DNA of 64,000 nt from NCBI RefSeq assembly GCF_029893805.1, contig NZ_JARXYP010000002.1, positions 7,688,001 through 7,752,000 of the forward strand, written 5' to 3'. Shown in pieces: positions 24,828-33,406 of this stretch. The position numbers and the translations under genes were made by a program. Below the pieces are notes generated by a model. It saw nothing but the letters and a program-made list of their open reading frames with translations. It was not told the origin of the DNA and ran no database searches. Position 1 is the stretch's first letter, and each line of letters opens with the position of its first letter. The DNA is from Streptomyces sp. SAI-135. Lineage in GTDB: Bacteria > Actinomycetota > Actinomycetes > Streptomycetales > Streptomycetaceae.

Positions 24828-25541
24828 ATGAGCACGCAGAACCAGAAGGTCGCGATCGTCACCGGCGCCTCGCAGGGCATCGGCGCCGCCCTCGTCGAGG
24901 GCTACCGCAAGCTGGGGTACGCCGTCGTCGCCACCTCACGCACCGTCGCACCCGTCGACGACGCGGACGTCCTCACCGTCCAGGGCGACATCGCCGACCC
25001 GGAGACCGCGGAGCGCGTGGTCGCGGCCGCCGTGGAGCGGTTCGGGCGGATCGACACCGTGGTCAACAACGCGGGCGTCTTCGTCGCGAAGCCGTTCACC
25101 GAGTACACGGCCGAGGACTACGCCACCGTGACCGGCATCAACCTCGCCGGTGTCTTCCATCTCACCCGGCGCGCCGTCCCGCACCTGCTCGCCCAGGGCG
25201 GCGGCCACATCGTCAACGTCACCACCAGCCTGGTCGACAACGCGGACTCCAGGGTCCCGTCCGTGCTGGCCTCGTTGACCAAGGGCGGTGTGCAGTCCGC
25301 CACCAAGTCCCTCGCCGTCGAGTACGCGACCCGCGGCATCCGCGTCAACGCCGTGTCGCCCGGCACCATCAAGACGCCCATGCACGCCGAGGAGACCCAC
25401 GAGTTCCTCGCCGCCCTGCACCCGGTCGGACGGATGGGCGAGATGAGCGACATCGTCGACGCGGTGCTTTTCCTGGAGACGGCGCCGTTCGTCACCGGGG
25501 AGATCCTGCACGTCGACGGCGGCATGAGCGCCGGTCACTGA
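24828..25541 (+). CDS. Short-chain dehydrogenase/reductase
   Basis: A 237-residue classical SDR. It has the NAD(P) motif TGASQGIGAA, the NNAG motif VVNNAGVF, and the C-terminal SPGTIKTPMH and VTGEILHVDGG segments. The YxxxK catalytic motif is not standard: the expected position reads VPSVLASLTKGGVQSATKSL, with no Tyr four residues before either Lys. This suggests altered or lost reductase chemistry. It starts a two-gene operon with an NTF2-like protein and has LysR- and TetR-type dyads in its promoter. Confidence 0.85.
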   Translation: MSTQNQKVAIVTGASQGIGAALVEGYRKLGYAVVATSRTVAPVDDADVLTVQGDIADPETAERVVAAAVERFGRIDTVVNNAGVFVAKPFTEYTAEDYATVTGINLAGVFHLTRRAVPHLLAQGGGHIVNVTTSLVDNADSRVPSVLASLTKGGVQSATKSLAVEYATRGIRVNAVSPGTIKTPMHAEETHEFLAALHPVGRMGEMSDIVDAVLFLETAPFVTGEILHVDGGMSAGH

Positions 25542-25573
25542 TGAACCGTCAACTCACGCAGGAGGGATCAGAC

Positions 25574-25945
25574 ATGACCAGCCCAACCGACGACAAGGCG
25601 ATCCTGAGCCATGTCCTCGACCGGTGGAAGTCCGGAGTCGACGCCCACCGACCGGAGCGCGTGGCAGCCCTGTTCACCGAGGACGCCGTCTTCCAGGGGC
25701 TGCGTCCCTACAGCGTGGGCCGGAAGGGCGTCGCGGAGTACTACGACTCCCAGCCGCCCGGCCTGAAGACGGCCTACCGCGTCCTCGAGACACGGCGCCC
25801 CGCCGACGGTCTCGTCCTGGGCTATCTGGACGCCGAGTTCTCGTTCACCGACCGGCCCGCCCTCGCGGTCAAGCTGGCGGTGCTCCTGACCCGTGCGGAG
25901 GACGACTGGTACATCGCCCACTACCAGGTGTCCCGCATCGACTAG
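25574..25945 (+). CDS. SgcJ/EcaC-like NTF2-fold protein (SnoaL-related)
   Basis: A 123-residue alpha+beta-barrel protein of the NTF2/SnoaL superfamily, close to the SgcJ/EcaC group (DRWKSGVDAHRPERVAALF, TEDAVFQGLRPYSVGRKGVA, DDWYIAHYQVSRI). Members bind small hydrophobic ligands or act as isomerases or hydratases; no catalytic residues can be assigned. ATG 25574 is preceded by GGAGGG. It follows the SDR gene by 32 bp, so both probably process the same compound. Confidence 0.78.
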   Translation: MTSPTDDKAILSHVLDRWKSGVDAHRPERVAALFTEDAVFQGLRPYSVGRKGVAEYYDSQPPGLKTAYRVLETRRPADGLVLGYLDAEFSFTDRPALAVKLAVLLTRAEDDWYIAHYQVSRID

Positions 25946-26241
25946 GGGGCGGCGGGTCACCGTACGACAGCAAAGCCCTCGTGGCGCCGGGCGGCGGAGT
26001 GCATTCGAGCCGAGCCGCAGCCCGGCGCCGAGGTCGCGGCGGACGCCCGCGCGCCCGTTCGGGGTGCCCTAACCGCGCCCGTCGTGCGCTGCCTGATCGG
26101 TCACCGGGGCGACGTCCGTCGCTCGTTCAGGCACGCCATTCGCACATTGTCGCCGGGTTCGCGGGCCGGGAGGCTGATCCGCGTCGTTGGAGGACAGCGC
26201 CGGCCCGTGCCAGAGCCGCCGCACGCTGAAACGAGGTGACC
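25946..26241. other. Intergenic region at the left edge of the biosynthetic cluster
   Basis: About 295 bp with no recognisable gene. It separates the SDR pair from the C5N ligase and probably contains the promoter of the 26242-30773 operon. Confidence 0.45.
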
Positions 26242-27810
26242 ATGGGCGCCGCACAGGACCTGCCCGCCGATCCCGGGGGCTACGCCGCCCGGATCCTGGC
26301 CCGACTGGTCGCAGCGCCGGACCGGACCGCCACGCACTGGCGCGGACGGGCCGCCACGGCGGGGGAGTTCGCCCGGGCCGTCGCCGGGGTGGCCCGCACC
26401 CTGCAGGGGCTCGGCGTGGGACCCGGCAGCGTCGTCGGCATCCTGGTGGCGCCCAACAGCCCCGACACCCTGATCGCCCGGTACGCGGCCCACCTCCTGG
26501 GTGCCGCCGTCACTCATCTGCGGTCGGCCAACCCCGGCTCGACCGCGCCCGTTCTGCCGCTGGACGCCCAGCTTCGGATCCTGGTGGACACCTCGGTCGA
26601 CGTGCTGTTCACCGACGCCGAGAACGCCGGTCGCGCCCAGGAGTTGTGCGCCCGCGTCAACCGGCGGCCCGCCGTCACCGGGTTCGGCGTCGGAGCCGGG
26701 GGTGCCGTGCCCGCCGAACCCGCGGACCCGGCCCGTCTCGGCCCGCTCACCGCGGCCGATCCGAGCGATCTCGCCGCTGTCGTCTTCACCAGCGGCAGCA
26801 CCGCCCAGCCCAAGGGGATCCGGCTGTCGGTGCGCGCCTGGGAGAGCGTCGTCGCCGCGACCGCGGCCTCCCTCGGCACGGACGACCCGCGACTGCTCGT
26901 CGTCACACCGCTCAGCCACACCGCGGGACCGATGGCCGACGCCGTCCTCGCCGCGGGCGGAACCGTGGTCCTGCACGAGGAGTTCGACCCGGCGCGCGCC
27001 CTGCGGGCGGTGGCCGACCACCGCATCACCCACACCTTCATGGCCACCGCCCACCTGTACGGGGCGGTGGACCACGCCCGCGGCGAACCGGCCGATCTCT
27101 CCTCCCTGCGGCAACTGATCTACAGCGGCAGCACCGCCGCGCCCGCCCGGATCGAGGAGGCCGCGAAGATCTTCGGGCCCGTCCTCGTCCAGGGCTACGG
27201 GACCACCGAGGGCGGCCGGATCACCCTGCTGGACCCCGGCGAGCACATGGACCCACGGCTGCGGACCACGGTGGGGAGGCCCTTCAAGGAGACCGCCGTC
27301 AAGATCTGCGCTCCCGAGACGGGCGACGAACTGCCCGCCGGGCACAGCGGAGAGGTGTGGGTGCGCTCGCCCCACGTCATGGACGGCTACCTCAAGGACC
27401 CGGGCCTTACCGCGCTGGTCCTGCGAGACGGCTGGTACCGCACCGGCGACATCGGACGCGTCGACGCCGAGGGATATCTGCACCTGCTGGACCGGGTCGC
27501 GGACATGGTGAAGGCCGAGGGCGTCAAGATCTACCCCGCCGTCGTGGAGCGGGAGATCGCCGCGCTGGCCGGTGTCGCGAACGTCGCCGTCTACGGCGTA
27601 CGGGACATGGACGGCATCGAGCACCTGTACGCCGCGATCGTGACGAAGCCCGGCGCCCGGGTCGGGCCGGCCGAGGTCCGCTCCCGGGTCGGCGCCGCGC
27701 TGACAGCGGCCCATGTGCCCGAGGAGATCCGCTTCCTCGACGAACTCCCGCTCAACGACTCGGGGAAGCCCGACAAACGGCGTCTGCGCCGGCTCTCCGC
27801 CACCGTCTGA
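26242..27810 (+). CDS. ANL-family adenylating ligase of the C5N unit (first of two)
   Basis: A 522-residue AMP-forming ligase. Core motifs are FTSGSTAQPKGI (phosphate loop), QGYGTTEGGRI, WYRTGDIGRVDAEGYLHLLD and the catalytic C-terminal lysine in LNDSGKPDKRR. In manumycin-type clusters an ALA synthase is flanked by two such ligases: one makes ALA-CoA for cyclisation to 2-amino-3-hydroxycyclopentenone, the other forms the amide between this C5N unit and the polyene acid. Gene order (ligase, ALAS, ligase) matches. By order this one may be the amide synthetase, but sequence alone does not decide. ATG 26242 has GAGGTG upstream; GTG 26236 is the alternative. Confidence 0.82.
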   Translation: MGAAQDLPADPGGYAARILARLVAAPDRTATHWRGRAATAGEFARAVAGVARTLQGLGVGPGSVVGILVAPNSPDTLIARYAAHLLGAAVTHLRSANPGSTAPVLPLDAQLRILVDTSVDVLFTDAENAGRAQELCARVNRRPAVTGFGVGAGGAVPAEPADPARLGPLTAADPSDLAAVVFTSGSTAQPKGIRLSVRAWESVVAATAASLGTDDPRLLVVTPLSHTAGPMADAVLAAGGTVVLHEEFDPARALRAVADHRITHTFMATAHLYGAVDHARGEPADLSSLRQLIYSGSTAAPARIEEAAKIFGPVLVQGYGTTEGGRITLLDPGEHMDPRLRTTVGRPFKETAVKICAPETGDELPAGHSGEVWVRSPHVMDGYLKDPGLTALVLRDGWYRTGDIGRVDAEGYLHLLDRVADMVKAEGVKIYPAVVEREIAALAGVANVAVYGVRDMDGIEHLYAAIVTKPGARVGPAEVRSRVGAALTAAHVPEEIRFLDELPLNDSGKPDKRRLRRLSATV

Positions 27811-27899
27811 GCGCCACTGCCCGAGCACGACCCTTCTCGCCCGGTTCCTCGGATGCCGGTGAAGGTTCAACGTCCCTTACCAGAAAGCGAGTTCGCACC

Positions 27900-29129
27900 A
27901 TGACCCAGCATCTGGACTTCTTTGCGAGCGAGATGAGGGAGTTCGCCGACAGCAAGCGGTCCTTCCTGGAGATCGGCCGCCGCGCAGGGCGGTTCCCCAG
28001 CGCCACGGCCCGGACCGCGGGCGACGGCCGCGACCTCGACATCAGCGTCTGGTGCAGCAACGACTACCTCGGCATGGGACAGCACCCCGCCGTGCTCGAT
28101 GCGATGCGCACCGCCCTCGACGCGTTCGGCGCGGGCTCCGGCGGCTCGCGCAACATCGGCGGCACCAACCACTACCACGTCCTGCTGGAGAACGAACTCG
28201 CGGCGCTGCACGGCAAGGAGAGCGCCCTGATCTTCAGCTCCGGCTACACCGCGAACGACGGCGCGCTGTCCGTCCTGGCCGGGCGGATGCCCGGCACGCT
28301 GGTCTTCTCCGACGAGCTGAACCACGCCTCCATCATCGACGGGCTGCGCCACAGCCGCGCCGAGAAGCGCATCTTCCGCCACAACGACGTGGCACACCTG
28401 GAAGAACTGCTCGCCGCCGCCGACCCCGAGCGGCCCAAGATGATCGTCCTGGAGTCGGTGTACTCGATGTCCGGCGACGTGGCCCCGCTGAAGGACATCT
28501 CCGCCCTCGCCCGGCGCTACGGCGCGACGACGTTCATCGACGAGGTGCACGCGGTCGGCATGTACGGACCCGAGGGTGCCGGGATCGCCGCCCGCGAGGG
28601 CATCGCCGACGAGTTCACCGTCGTCATGGGCACGCTGGCCAAGGGGTTCGGCACCTCCGGGGGTTACATCGCCGGACCCGCCCCGCTGATCGACGCGGTC
28701 CGCAGCTTCTCGCGCTCGTTCATCTTCACCACCTCGCTGCCCCCGGCGCTGGCCGCAGGCGCGCTCGCCGCCGTCCGTCACCTGCGCGCGAGCGAGGAGG
28801 AGCGGGACCGGCTCCGGGACAACGCCAGGTTGCTGCACCGCCTGCTGGACGAGCGGGGCATCCCCTACATCTCGCCGATGTCGCACATCGTGTCCGTCTT
28901 CGTCGGCGACGACGCCCTGTGCCGACGGGCCTCCGCCCTCCTGCTGGAGCGGCACGGCATCTACGTCCAGGCCATCAACGCGCCCAGTGTCCGGGCCGGC
29001 GAGGAGATCCTGCGGGTCGCGCCCTCGGCCACCCACACCACCAGTGACGTGGAGAAGTTCGCCGAGGCGCTCGGCGGCATCTGGCAGGAGCTGGACATCG
29101 CCAGGACGCGGACCGCGCACACCCTGTGA
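27900..29129 (+). CDS. 5-Aminolevulinate synthase, cyclising type (C5N unit)
   Basis: A 409-residue alpha-oxoamine synthase that condenses glycine and succinyl-CoA to 5-aminolevulinate. Streptomyces make haem ALA from glutamyl-tRNA, so an ALAS here points to secondary metabolism. In C5N pathways the same enzyme also cyclises ALA-CoA. Visible motifs are GSGGSRNIGGTNHYH, IFSSGYTANDGA, TFIDEVHAVGMYGPEG and the PLP lysine in GTLAKGFGTSGGYIAG. It is about the length of HemA-type ALAS. The flanking ligases complete the three-enzyme C5N set known from asukamycin and related clusters. Confidence 0.95.
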   Translation: MTQHLDFFASEMREFADSKRSFLEIGRRAGRFPSATARTAGDGRDLDISVWCSNDYLGMGQHPAVLDAMRTALDAFGAGSGGSRNIGGTNHYHVLLENELAALHGKESALIFSSGYTANDGALSVLAGRMPGTLVFSDELNHASIIDGLRHSRAEKRIFRHNDVAHLEELLAAADPERPKMIVLESVYSMSGDVAPLKDISALARRYGATTFIDEVHAVGMYGPEGAGIAAREGIADEFTVVMGTLAKGFGTSGGYIAGPAPLIDAVRSFSRSFIFTTSLPPALAAGALAAVRHLRASEEERDRLRDNARLLHRLLDERGIPYISPMSHIVSVFVGDDALCRRASALLLERHGIYVQAINAPSVRAGEEILRVAPSATHTTSDVEKFAEALGGIWQELDIARTRTAHTL

Positions 29130-29146
29130 CCGGTACCGCCCTGCAC

Positions 29147-29174
29147 GGCGCCCCGGCTCCGAGGCCGGGGCGCC
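29147..29174. terminator. Hairpin between ALAS and the second ligase
   Basis: GGCGCCCCGGC and GCCGGGGCGCC form a perfect 11-bp stem with a 6-nt loop, 17 bp after the ALAS stop. It may attenuate read-through or stabilise the upstream transcript, since the next gene is in the same direction. Confidence 0.55.
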
Positions 29175-29216
29175 GCGCGCGAGAGCGCACGTCGAACACT
29201 GCTGAGCGGAGGTCCC

Positions 29217-30773
29217 ATGTCCCTGTCGGTGGCGGCGATCCTCGCCGATTCCGCGACCCGGCGCCCGGACCACCCGGCTGTCGTGTTCGGTGACGAGCGG
29301 GTGACGTACGAGCGGCTGTGGCAACGCGCCAGGAAGTACGCTGCGGCCCTGGCCGGTCTCGGCGTCGGTCCGGGGGACCGAGTGGCGCTGCTGATCGGGA
29401 ACTCGCCCGAGTTCCCGGCCGTCCACTTCGGGGCGCTGACGTGCGGCGCGGTCGTGGTCCCCGTGCACGCGCTGCTCAAGGCGTCCGAGATCGACTACGT
29501 GCTGCGCGACTGCGGCGCCTCGGTCCTGGTGTGCGAGGGGGCGCTGCTGACCGAGGGCGCGCCGGGCGCGGAGCTCGCCGGGGTGCCGCTGGTCACGGTA
29601 CTGGCGCCGCGGGCCGCGGACGCGCCCCGGCTGGACGCGCTGGCCGACCGGGCGGAGCCGGCCGACGGCTGGACGCCGCGCGAGCCGGGCGACCTCGCGG
29701 TGGTCCTCTACACCTCGGGCACCACCGGCCGCCCCAAGGGTGCGATGCTGACGCACCGCAACATCGTGAGCAACGTCGAGGTCGGTGTGGTCTCGCCGTT
29801 CGACTTCCGGCCCGCCGACGTACTGCTCGGCTGCCTGCCGCTGTTCCACACCTTCGGGCTGGTCTGCGCGATGAGCACCTGCTTCCGGGCCGGGGCGACC
29901 ATGGTGCTGATGGAGCGGTTCGACGCCGAGCCCGCCCTCGAGCTGATGATCCGCCACGGCTGCACGGTGTTCATGGGCGTACCCACGATGTACCTGGCGC
30001 TGCTCGAGGCGGCGCGGCACGAACCCCGGCGGCCCCCGCTCGACCGGGCCTACTCCGGTGGCTCCGCGCTGCCGGTCAAGGTGCTCGACGAGGTCGAGCG
30101 GACCTTCGGCTGCCCGGTGTACGAGGGCTACGGACTCACCGAGACGTCCCCTGTGGTGGCGTACAACCAAAAGGCCTGGCCGACCCGGCCGGGCACGGTG
30201 GGGATGCCGATCCGGGGTGTCGAGGCCGAGATCGCACGGGCCGACGTGGAGGGCCGGATCGAACTCGTGGCGGCGGGCACGGTGGGCGAGATCGTGGTCC
30301 GCGGCCACAACGTGATGGCCGGGTACCTGGGGCGCCCCGAGGCGACCGCCGAGGTGCTGGTGGACGGCTGGTTCCGGTCGGGCGACCTCGGTGTCAAGGA
30401 CGAGGACGGCTATCTGTCGGTGGTGGACCGCAAGAAGGACATGGTGGTGCGCGGCGGCTACAACGTGTACCCGCGCGAGATCGAGGAGGTACTCGTGCAC
30501 CACCCGGCCGTCGCGCAGGTCGCGGTCATCGGCCTGCCCGACGAGCGGTACGGCGAGGAGGTGTGCGCGGTGGTCGTGGCGCGGCCCGGCGTGACGGCCG
30601 GGCCGCCGCTCGCCCAGCGGATCGTGGCCTGGAGCCGGGAACGTCTCGCCGCCTACAAGTACCCCCGACGAGTGGAGTTCGTCGACTCCTTCCCGCTCGG
30701 ACCCAGTGGAAAGGTCCTCAAGCGCGAGCTGGCGGCCCTGGTCGGTGGCGGCTCAGCGGCTTCTGACCGATAG
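29217..30773 (+). CDS. Long-chain-type acyl-CoA ligase of the C5N unit (second of two)
   Basis: A 518-residue ANL ligase. Motifs are LYTSGTTGRPKGAMLTHRN, YEGYGLTETSPVVAYNQ, WFRSGDLGVKDEDGYLSVVD, GGYNVYPREIEEVL and the C-terminal FPLGPSGKVLKREL. It looks more like a fatty acyl-CoA ligase than the first. In the C5N scheme it is the better candidate for making ALA-CoA, with the other as amide synthetase; this assignment rests on family precedent. ATG 29217 follows GCGGAGG. It ends 95 bp before the exporter. Confidence 0.85.
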   Translation: MSLSVAAILADSATRRPDHPAVVFGDERVTYERLWQRARKYAAALAGLGVGPGDRVALLIGNSPEFPAVHFGALTCGAVVVPVHALLKASEIDYVLRDCGASVLVCEGALLTEGAPGAELAGVPLVTVLAPRAADAPRLDALADRAEPADGWTPREPGDLAVVLYTSGTTGRPKGAMLTHRNIVSNVEVGVVSPFDFRPADVLLGCLPLFHTFGLVCAMSTCFRAGATMVLMERFDAEPALELMIRHGCTVFMGVPTMYLALLEAARHEPRRPPLDRAYSGGSALPVKVLDEVERTFGCPVYEGYGLTETSPVVAYNQKAWPTRPGTVGMPIRGVEAEIARADVEGRIELVAAGTVGEIVVRGHNVMAGYLGRPEATAEVLVDGWFRSGDLGVKDEDGYLSVVDRKKDMVVRGGYNVYPREIEEVLVHHPAVAQVAVIGLPDERYGEEVCAVVVARPGVTAGPPLAQRIVAWSRERLAAYKYPRRVEFVDSFPLGPSGKVLKRELAALVGGGSAASDR

Positions 30774-30788
30774 GCGGACACCATTCGA

Positions 30789-30808
30789 CGACACGTGTTG
30801 CACAGACG
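30789..30808. promoter_or_regulatory. Candidate operator of the exporter gene
   Basis: CGACACGTGTTGCACAGACG matches CGACGCCTGTTGTATAGTCG, found before the cluster TetR gene (56091-56110), in 15 of 20 positions. It also pairs with the adjacent CGACAGGTGTCG to make a larger dyad. It lies 60 bp before the MFS start. Confidence 0.55.
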
Positions 30809-30868
30809 ACAGGTGTCGTGGAACGATCGGGGCCGACGATCCTCGGAAGAGAATGGACACCCACACCC

Positions 30869-32389
30869 ATGAGCAAGGACAACGCGGCGCCGCCGGTGGC
30901 CGCGGACGACTCCGACCGCATCGGCCCCGATCTGTGGTGGCTCACCGGCATCCTGGTGCTGGGCGGGTTCGCCACCCTCCTGGACAGCACGATCGTGAAC
31001 GTCGCCGTCGGTACGCTCGCCAAGGAGTTCGACGCCGAACTGTCCGCCGTCCAGTGGTCCGTGACCGGCTATCTGCTGGCTCTGTGCATGACCATCCCAC
31101 TCAGTGGCTGGGCCATCGAGCGTTTCGGCGCCAAGCAGACCTGGCTCTTCTCCCAGGTGGTTTTCCTCGCCGGTTCGTTGCTCGCGGGGCTGTCCTGGTC
31201 GGTGGAGAGCCTGATCCTCTTCCGCGTGCTCCAGGGCATCGGGGGCGGTCTGGTGATGCCGGTCGGTCAGTCGCTGCTGGCGCAGGCCGCGGGCACCAAG
31301 CGGCTGGGCAGGCTGATGGGCATCGTCTCCATCCCGGCCATGTTCGCCCCGGTCGTCGGACCGACGCTCGGCGGAGTCGTCATCGACGACATCGGCTGGC
31401 GCTGGATCTTCTACCTCAACCTGCCCCTCGGCCTGATCACCATCGCGCTGTCCCTGATGAAGATCAGCAACGTGGTCGTGCCCGGCCGCTCCCGCCTGGA
31501 CGTGCTGGGTCTGGTCCTGCTGGCGCCCGGCCTCGGGGCCTTCCTGTACGGCCTGTCGGAGGTCGGTGAGGAGGGCGGCTTCGGCAACGGCCGCACGCTC
31601 GCCGGACTGATCGCCGGTGTCCTGCTGATCGCGGCCTTCAGCGTGCACGCGCTGCGGACCCGCTTCGCGCCGCTGATGGACCTGCGGCTGCTGCGGGAGC
31701 GCAACTTCACCAGTGGCACGGCCGCGACGTTCTTCCTCAGCATGGCGATGTTCGGCGCCATGATCCCTCTGCCGCTGTACTTCCAACTCGTGCGCGGCGC
31801 GGACGTGATGGAGTCGGGTCTGCTGCTGATGCCGCAGAGCATCGGCTACTTCCTCGCCATCGTGGTGGTCGGCCGGCTCACCGCCATGTACGGTGCGCGG
31901 TCGGTCTCGATCGGCGGTGTCGTCCTCGCGGCCGTCGCGACCCTTCCGTTCGGTCTGATCACCGCCGACAGCAGCAAGGTCCTGCTCTGCTCGTCGATGG
32001 TGATCCGTGGCTTCGGCTTCGGCGCGGCCATGCTCCCCTGCATGACCACCGCCTACTCGAACCTCGAGGCCGCCACGGTGCCGCACGCGACCAGCGCCTT
32101 CAACATCTTCCAGCGGATCGGCGCCTCGGTGGGCACGGCCGCGCTCGCGGTGGTGCTCCAGCAGCGCGCGACCACCGAACTGGACGGCCGCGCCGCCGGG
32201 TTGACCCAGGTGCTGCCGGACAGCGACATCGCGCACTCCTTGTCGGGGGCCTTCTCCACGACGTTCTGGTGGGCGCTGGGGCTGACGGTCCTCGCCCTGC
32301 TGCCGTGCATGGTGCTGCCGAGCAGGCAGCCGCACGAAGCGCCGTCGCCGGCTGCCGAGCCCGCGCAGCTCGGCGAAGCCGCCGTCTGA
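30869..32389 (+). CDS. MFS drug exporter, DHA2 family (14 TM)
   Basis: A 506-residue major facilitator with about 14 hydrophobic helices. Family motifs include LDSTIVNVAVGTLAKEF (motif D1), WSVTGYLLALCMTIPLSGW and a motif C-like VVGPTLGGVVIDDIGWRWIF. Drug:H+ antiporters of this type usually export the cluster product and give self-resistance. ATG 30869 is chosen because the predicted cytoplasmic N-terminus begins there; GTG 30818 is in frame. A TetR-type operator shared with the cluster TetR gene lies just upstream, suggesting product-induced export. Confidence 0.88.
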   Translation: MSKDNAAPPVAADDSDRIGPDLWWLTGILVLGGFATLLDSTIVNVAVGTLAKEFDAELSAVQWSVTGYLLALCMTIPLSGWAIERFGAKQTWLFSQVVFLAGSLLAGLSWSVESLILFRVLQGIGGGLVMPVGQSLLAQAAGTKRLGRLMGIVSIPAMFAPVVGPTLGGVVIDDIGWRWIFYLNLPLGLITIALSLMKISNVVVPGRSRLDVLGLVLLAPGLGAFLYGLSEVGEEGGFGNGRTLAGLIAGVLLIAAFSVHALRTRFAPLMDLRLLRERNFTSGTAATFFLSMAMFGAMIPLPLYFQLVRGADVMESGLLLMPQSIGYFLAIVVVGRLTAMYGARSVSIGGVVLAAVATLPFGLITADSSKVLLCSSMVIRGFGFGAAMLPCMTTAYSNLEAATVPHATSAFNIFQRIGASVGTAALAVVLQQRATTELDGRAAGLTQVLPDSDIAHSLSGAFSTTFWWALGLTVLALLPCMVLPSRQPHEAPSPAAEPAQLGEAAV

Positions 32390-32412
32390 CCTCCCGGACC
32401 GACCTTCGCGGC

Positions 32413-32457
32413 GGGCGGCGCGGCCGGACGGACCTCACGGTCCGGGCCGCGCCGCCC
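32413..32457. terminator. Hairpin after the exporter gene
   Basis: GGGCGGCGCGGCCGGAC pairs with GTCCGGGCCGCGCCGCCC (one bulged base, about 17 bp, 10-nt loop), 24 bp after the MFS stop. This is a strong intrinsic-type terminator. Confidence 0.7.
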
Positions 32458-32748
32458 TTCCGTCGCGTCCTCGTGCCCTGGCGGCTCCTCTTCCTCGCGG
32501 CGGACTCGGGGCATGCCCATCCCGTGCGGGAACCCGTGCGAACGAACGCAGCGGTACGAACTCCGGCGCCGGCCACGCCCGGGGGAGACACCGACCCCGC
32601 ACGGAACATGGCTGTGCCCGACCGATGCCAGTGGCCGGCCGGGGCGGCCGGGCGGCCCCGGCAGGTGATGACGAAAGGCCCGTCCCGACCCATCGGGGCG
32701 GTCGGGACGAGCCCGGATGCAGGCTTCGCCGGGGACCGGGCGGGGCCT

Positions 32749-33060
32749 GTCGGGTGGGCGGGGCTGCTTACGGCTGCGGGGGCGGGTCTCGTCGGGTAGT
32801 CGGGGCCGTTTACAGCTGCGGGGCGGGGCCTGTCGGGTGGGTGGGGCTGCTCACAGCGTGGGGGCGGGGCCTGCCCGATGGTCGGGGTCGTTTACAGCTG
32901 CGGGGCGGGGCCTGTCGGGTGGGCGGGGGCTGCTCACAGCGCGGGGGCGGGGCCTGCCCGGTAGTCGGGGTCGCTTACAGCTGCGGGGCGGGGCCTGTCC
33001 GGTGGGCATGGCCGCTTACAGCTCCGGGGTGGGGCTCCTCCCGAATGCGGGGACGCTCAC
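32749..33060. repeat. Minisatellite of eight 41-42-bp units
   Basis: The core TTACAGC or TCACAGC recurs at 32768 (as TTACGGC), 32810, 32851, 32892, 32934, 32975, 33016 and 33057, that is, every 41 or 42 bp. Between cores each unit reads approximately CTGCGGGGCGGGGCCTGTCGGGTGGGCGGGGC. Alternate units are more alike, so an 82-83-bp higher-order period is also present. The whole gap 32458-33063 has no credible gene besides this array. Confidence 0.88.
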
Positions 33061-33063
33061 AGC

Positions 33064-33101
33064 ACCGGGGCCGGGCACGTCCGTGCGTGCCCGGCCCCGG
33101 T
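33064..33101. terminator. Hairpin at the 3' end of the minus-strand dehydratase operon
   Basis: ACCGGGGCCGGGCACG and its exact reverse complement form a perfect 16-bp stem with a 6-nt loop, 15 bp beyond the stop of the gene at 33116. Confidence 0.75.
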
Positions 33102-33115
33102 TTCCGCGCCCCACC

Positions 33116-33406
33116 TCAGTCGTGCGCCTCCTCCTCGCCCGCCGGCAGGGTTTCACGCCGCCCCAGACCCAGCAGCAGCAGCGCCAGCGAGGTGCCCGGG
33201 CGGCCGAGCGCCGAGTGGTAGAGGCGCAGTACGGCGTTCTCCCGGGCCAGTTCCACACCGGGCGAGCCGAGCCGGCGGCTCAGCGAGGCGAGTTCCGCCG
33301 CGGCCTCGCTGCGCCGGACGACGAGATCGATCAGCGACCGGTCCAGCTCCCCGATGTACTCGTGCTGCCGCGTCACCCGCTCCTCGGCCGACCGCACCCC
33401 GCTCAC
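33116..33406 (-). CDS. Chorismate-mutase-fold small protein (CM type II-like)
   Basis: A 96-residue helical protein with the AroQ/CM_2 pattern: HEYIGELDRSLIDLVVRR, then LARENAVLRLYHSALGRPG. Compared with E. coli chorismate mutase, the Arg of VVRR and the Arg-Glu of LARENAVL are kept. The essential active-site Lys39 position appears to be Ser (ELASLS). It is therefore doubtful as a mutase and may bind a carrier or an aromatic acid. GTG 33406 overlaps the stop of the MaoC dehydratase (GTGA), so it is the last gene of a coupled operon with both dehydratase subunits and the AHBA ligase. Role unknown. Confidence 0.7.
   Translation of the reverse strand: MSGVRSAEERVTRQHEYIGELDRSLIDLVVRRSEAAAELASLSRRLGSPGVELARENAVLRLYHSALGRPGTSLALLLLGLGRRETLPAGEEEAHD

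Noticed and set aside
26187..27899. A long frame reading into the ALA synthase from upstream.
   Set aside because: Upstream of 27900 it is an Arg/Gly-rich shadow of the ligase gene; similarity to ALAS begins at MTQHLDFF.
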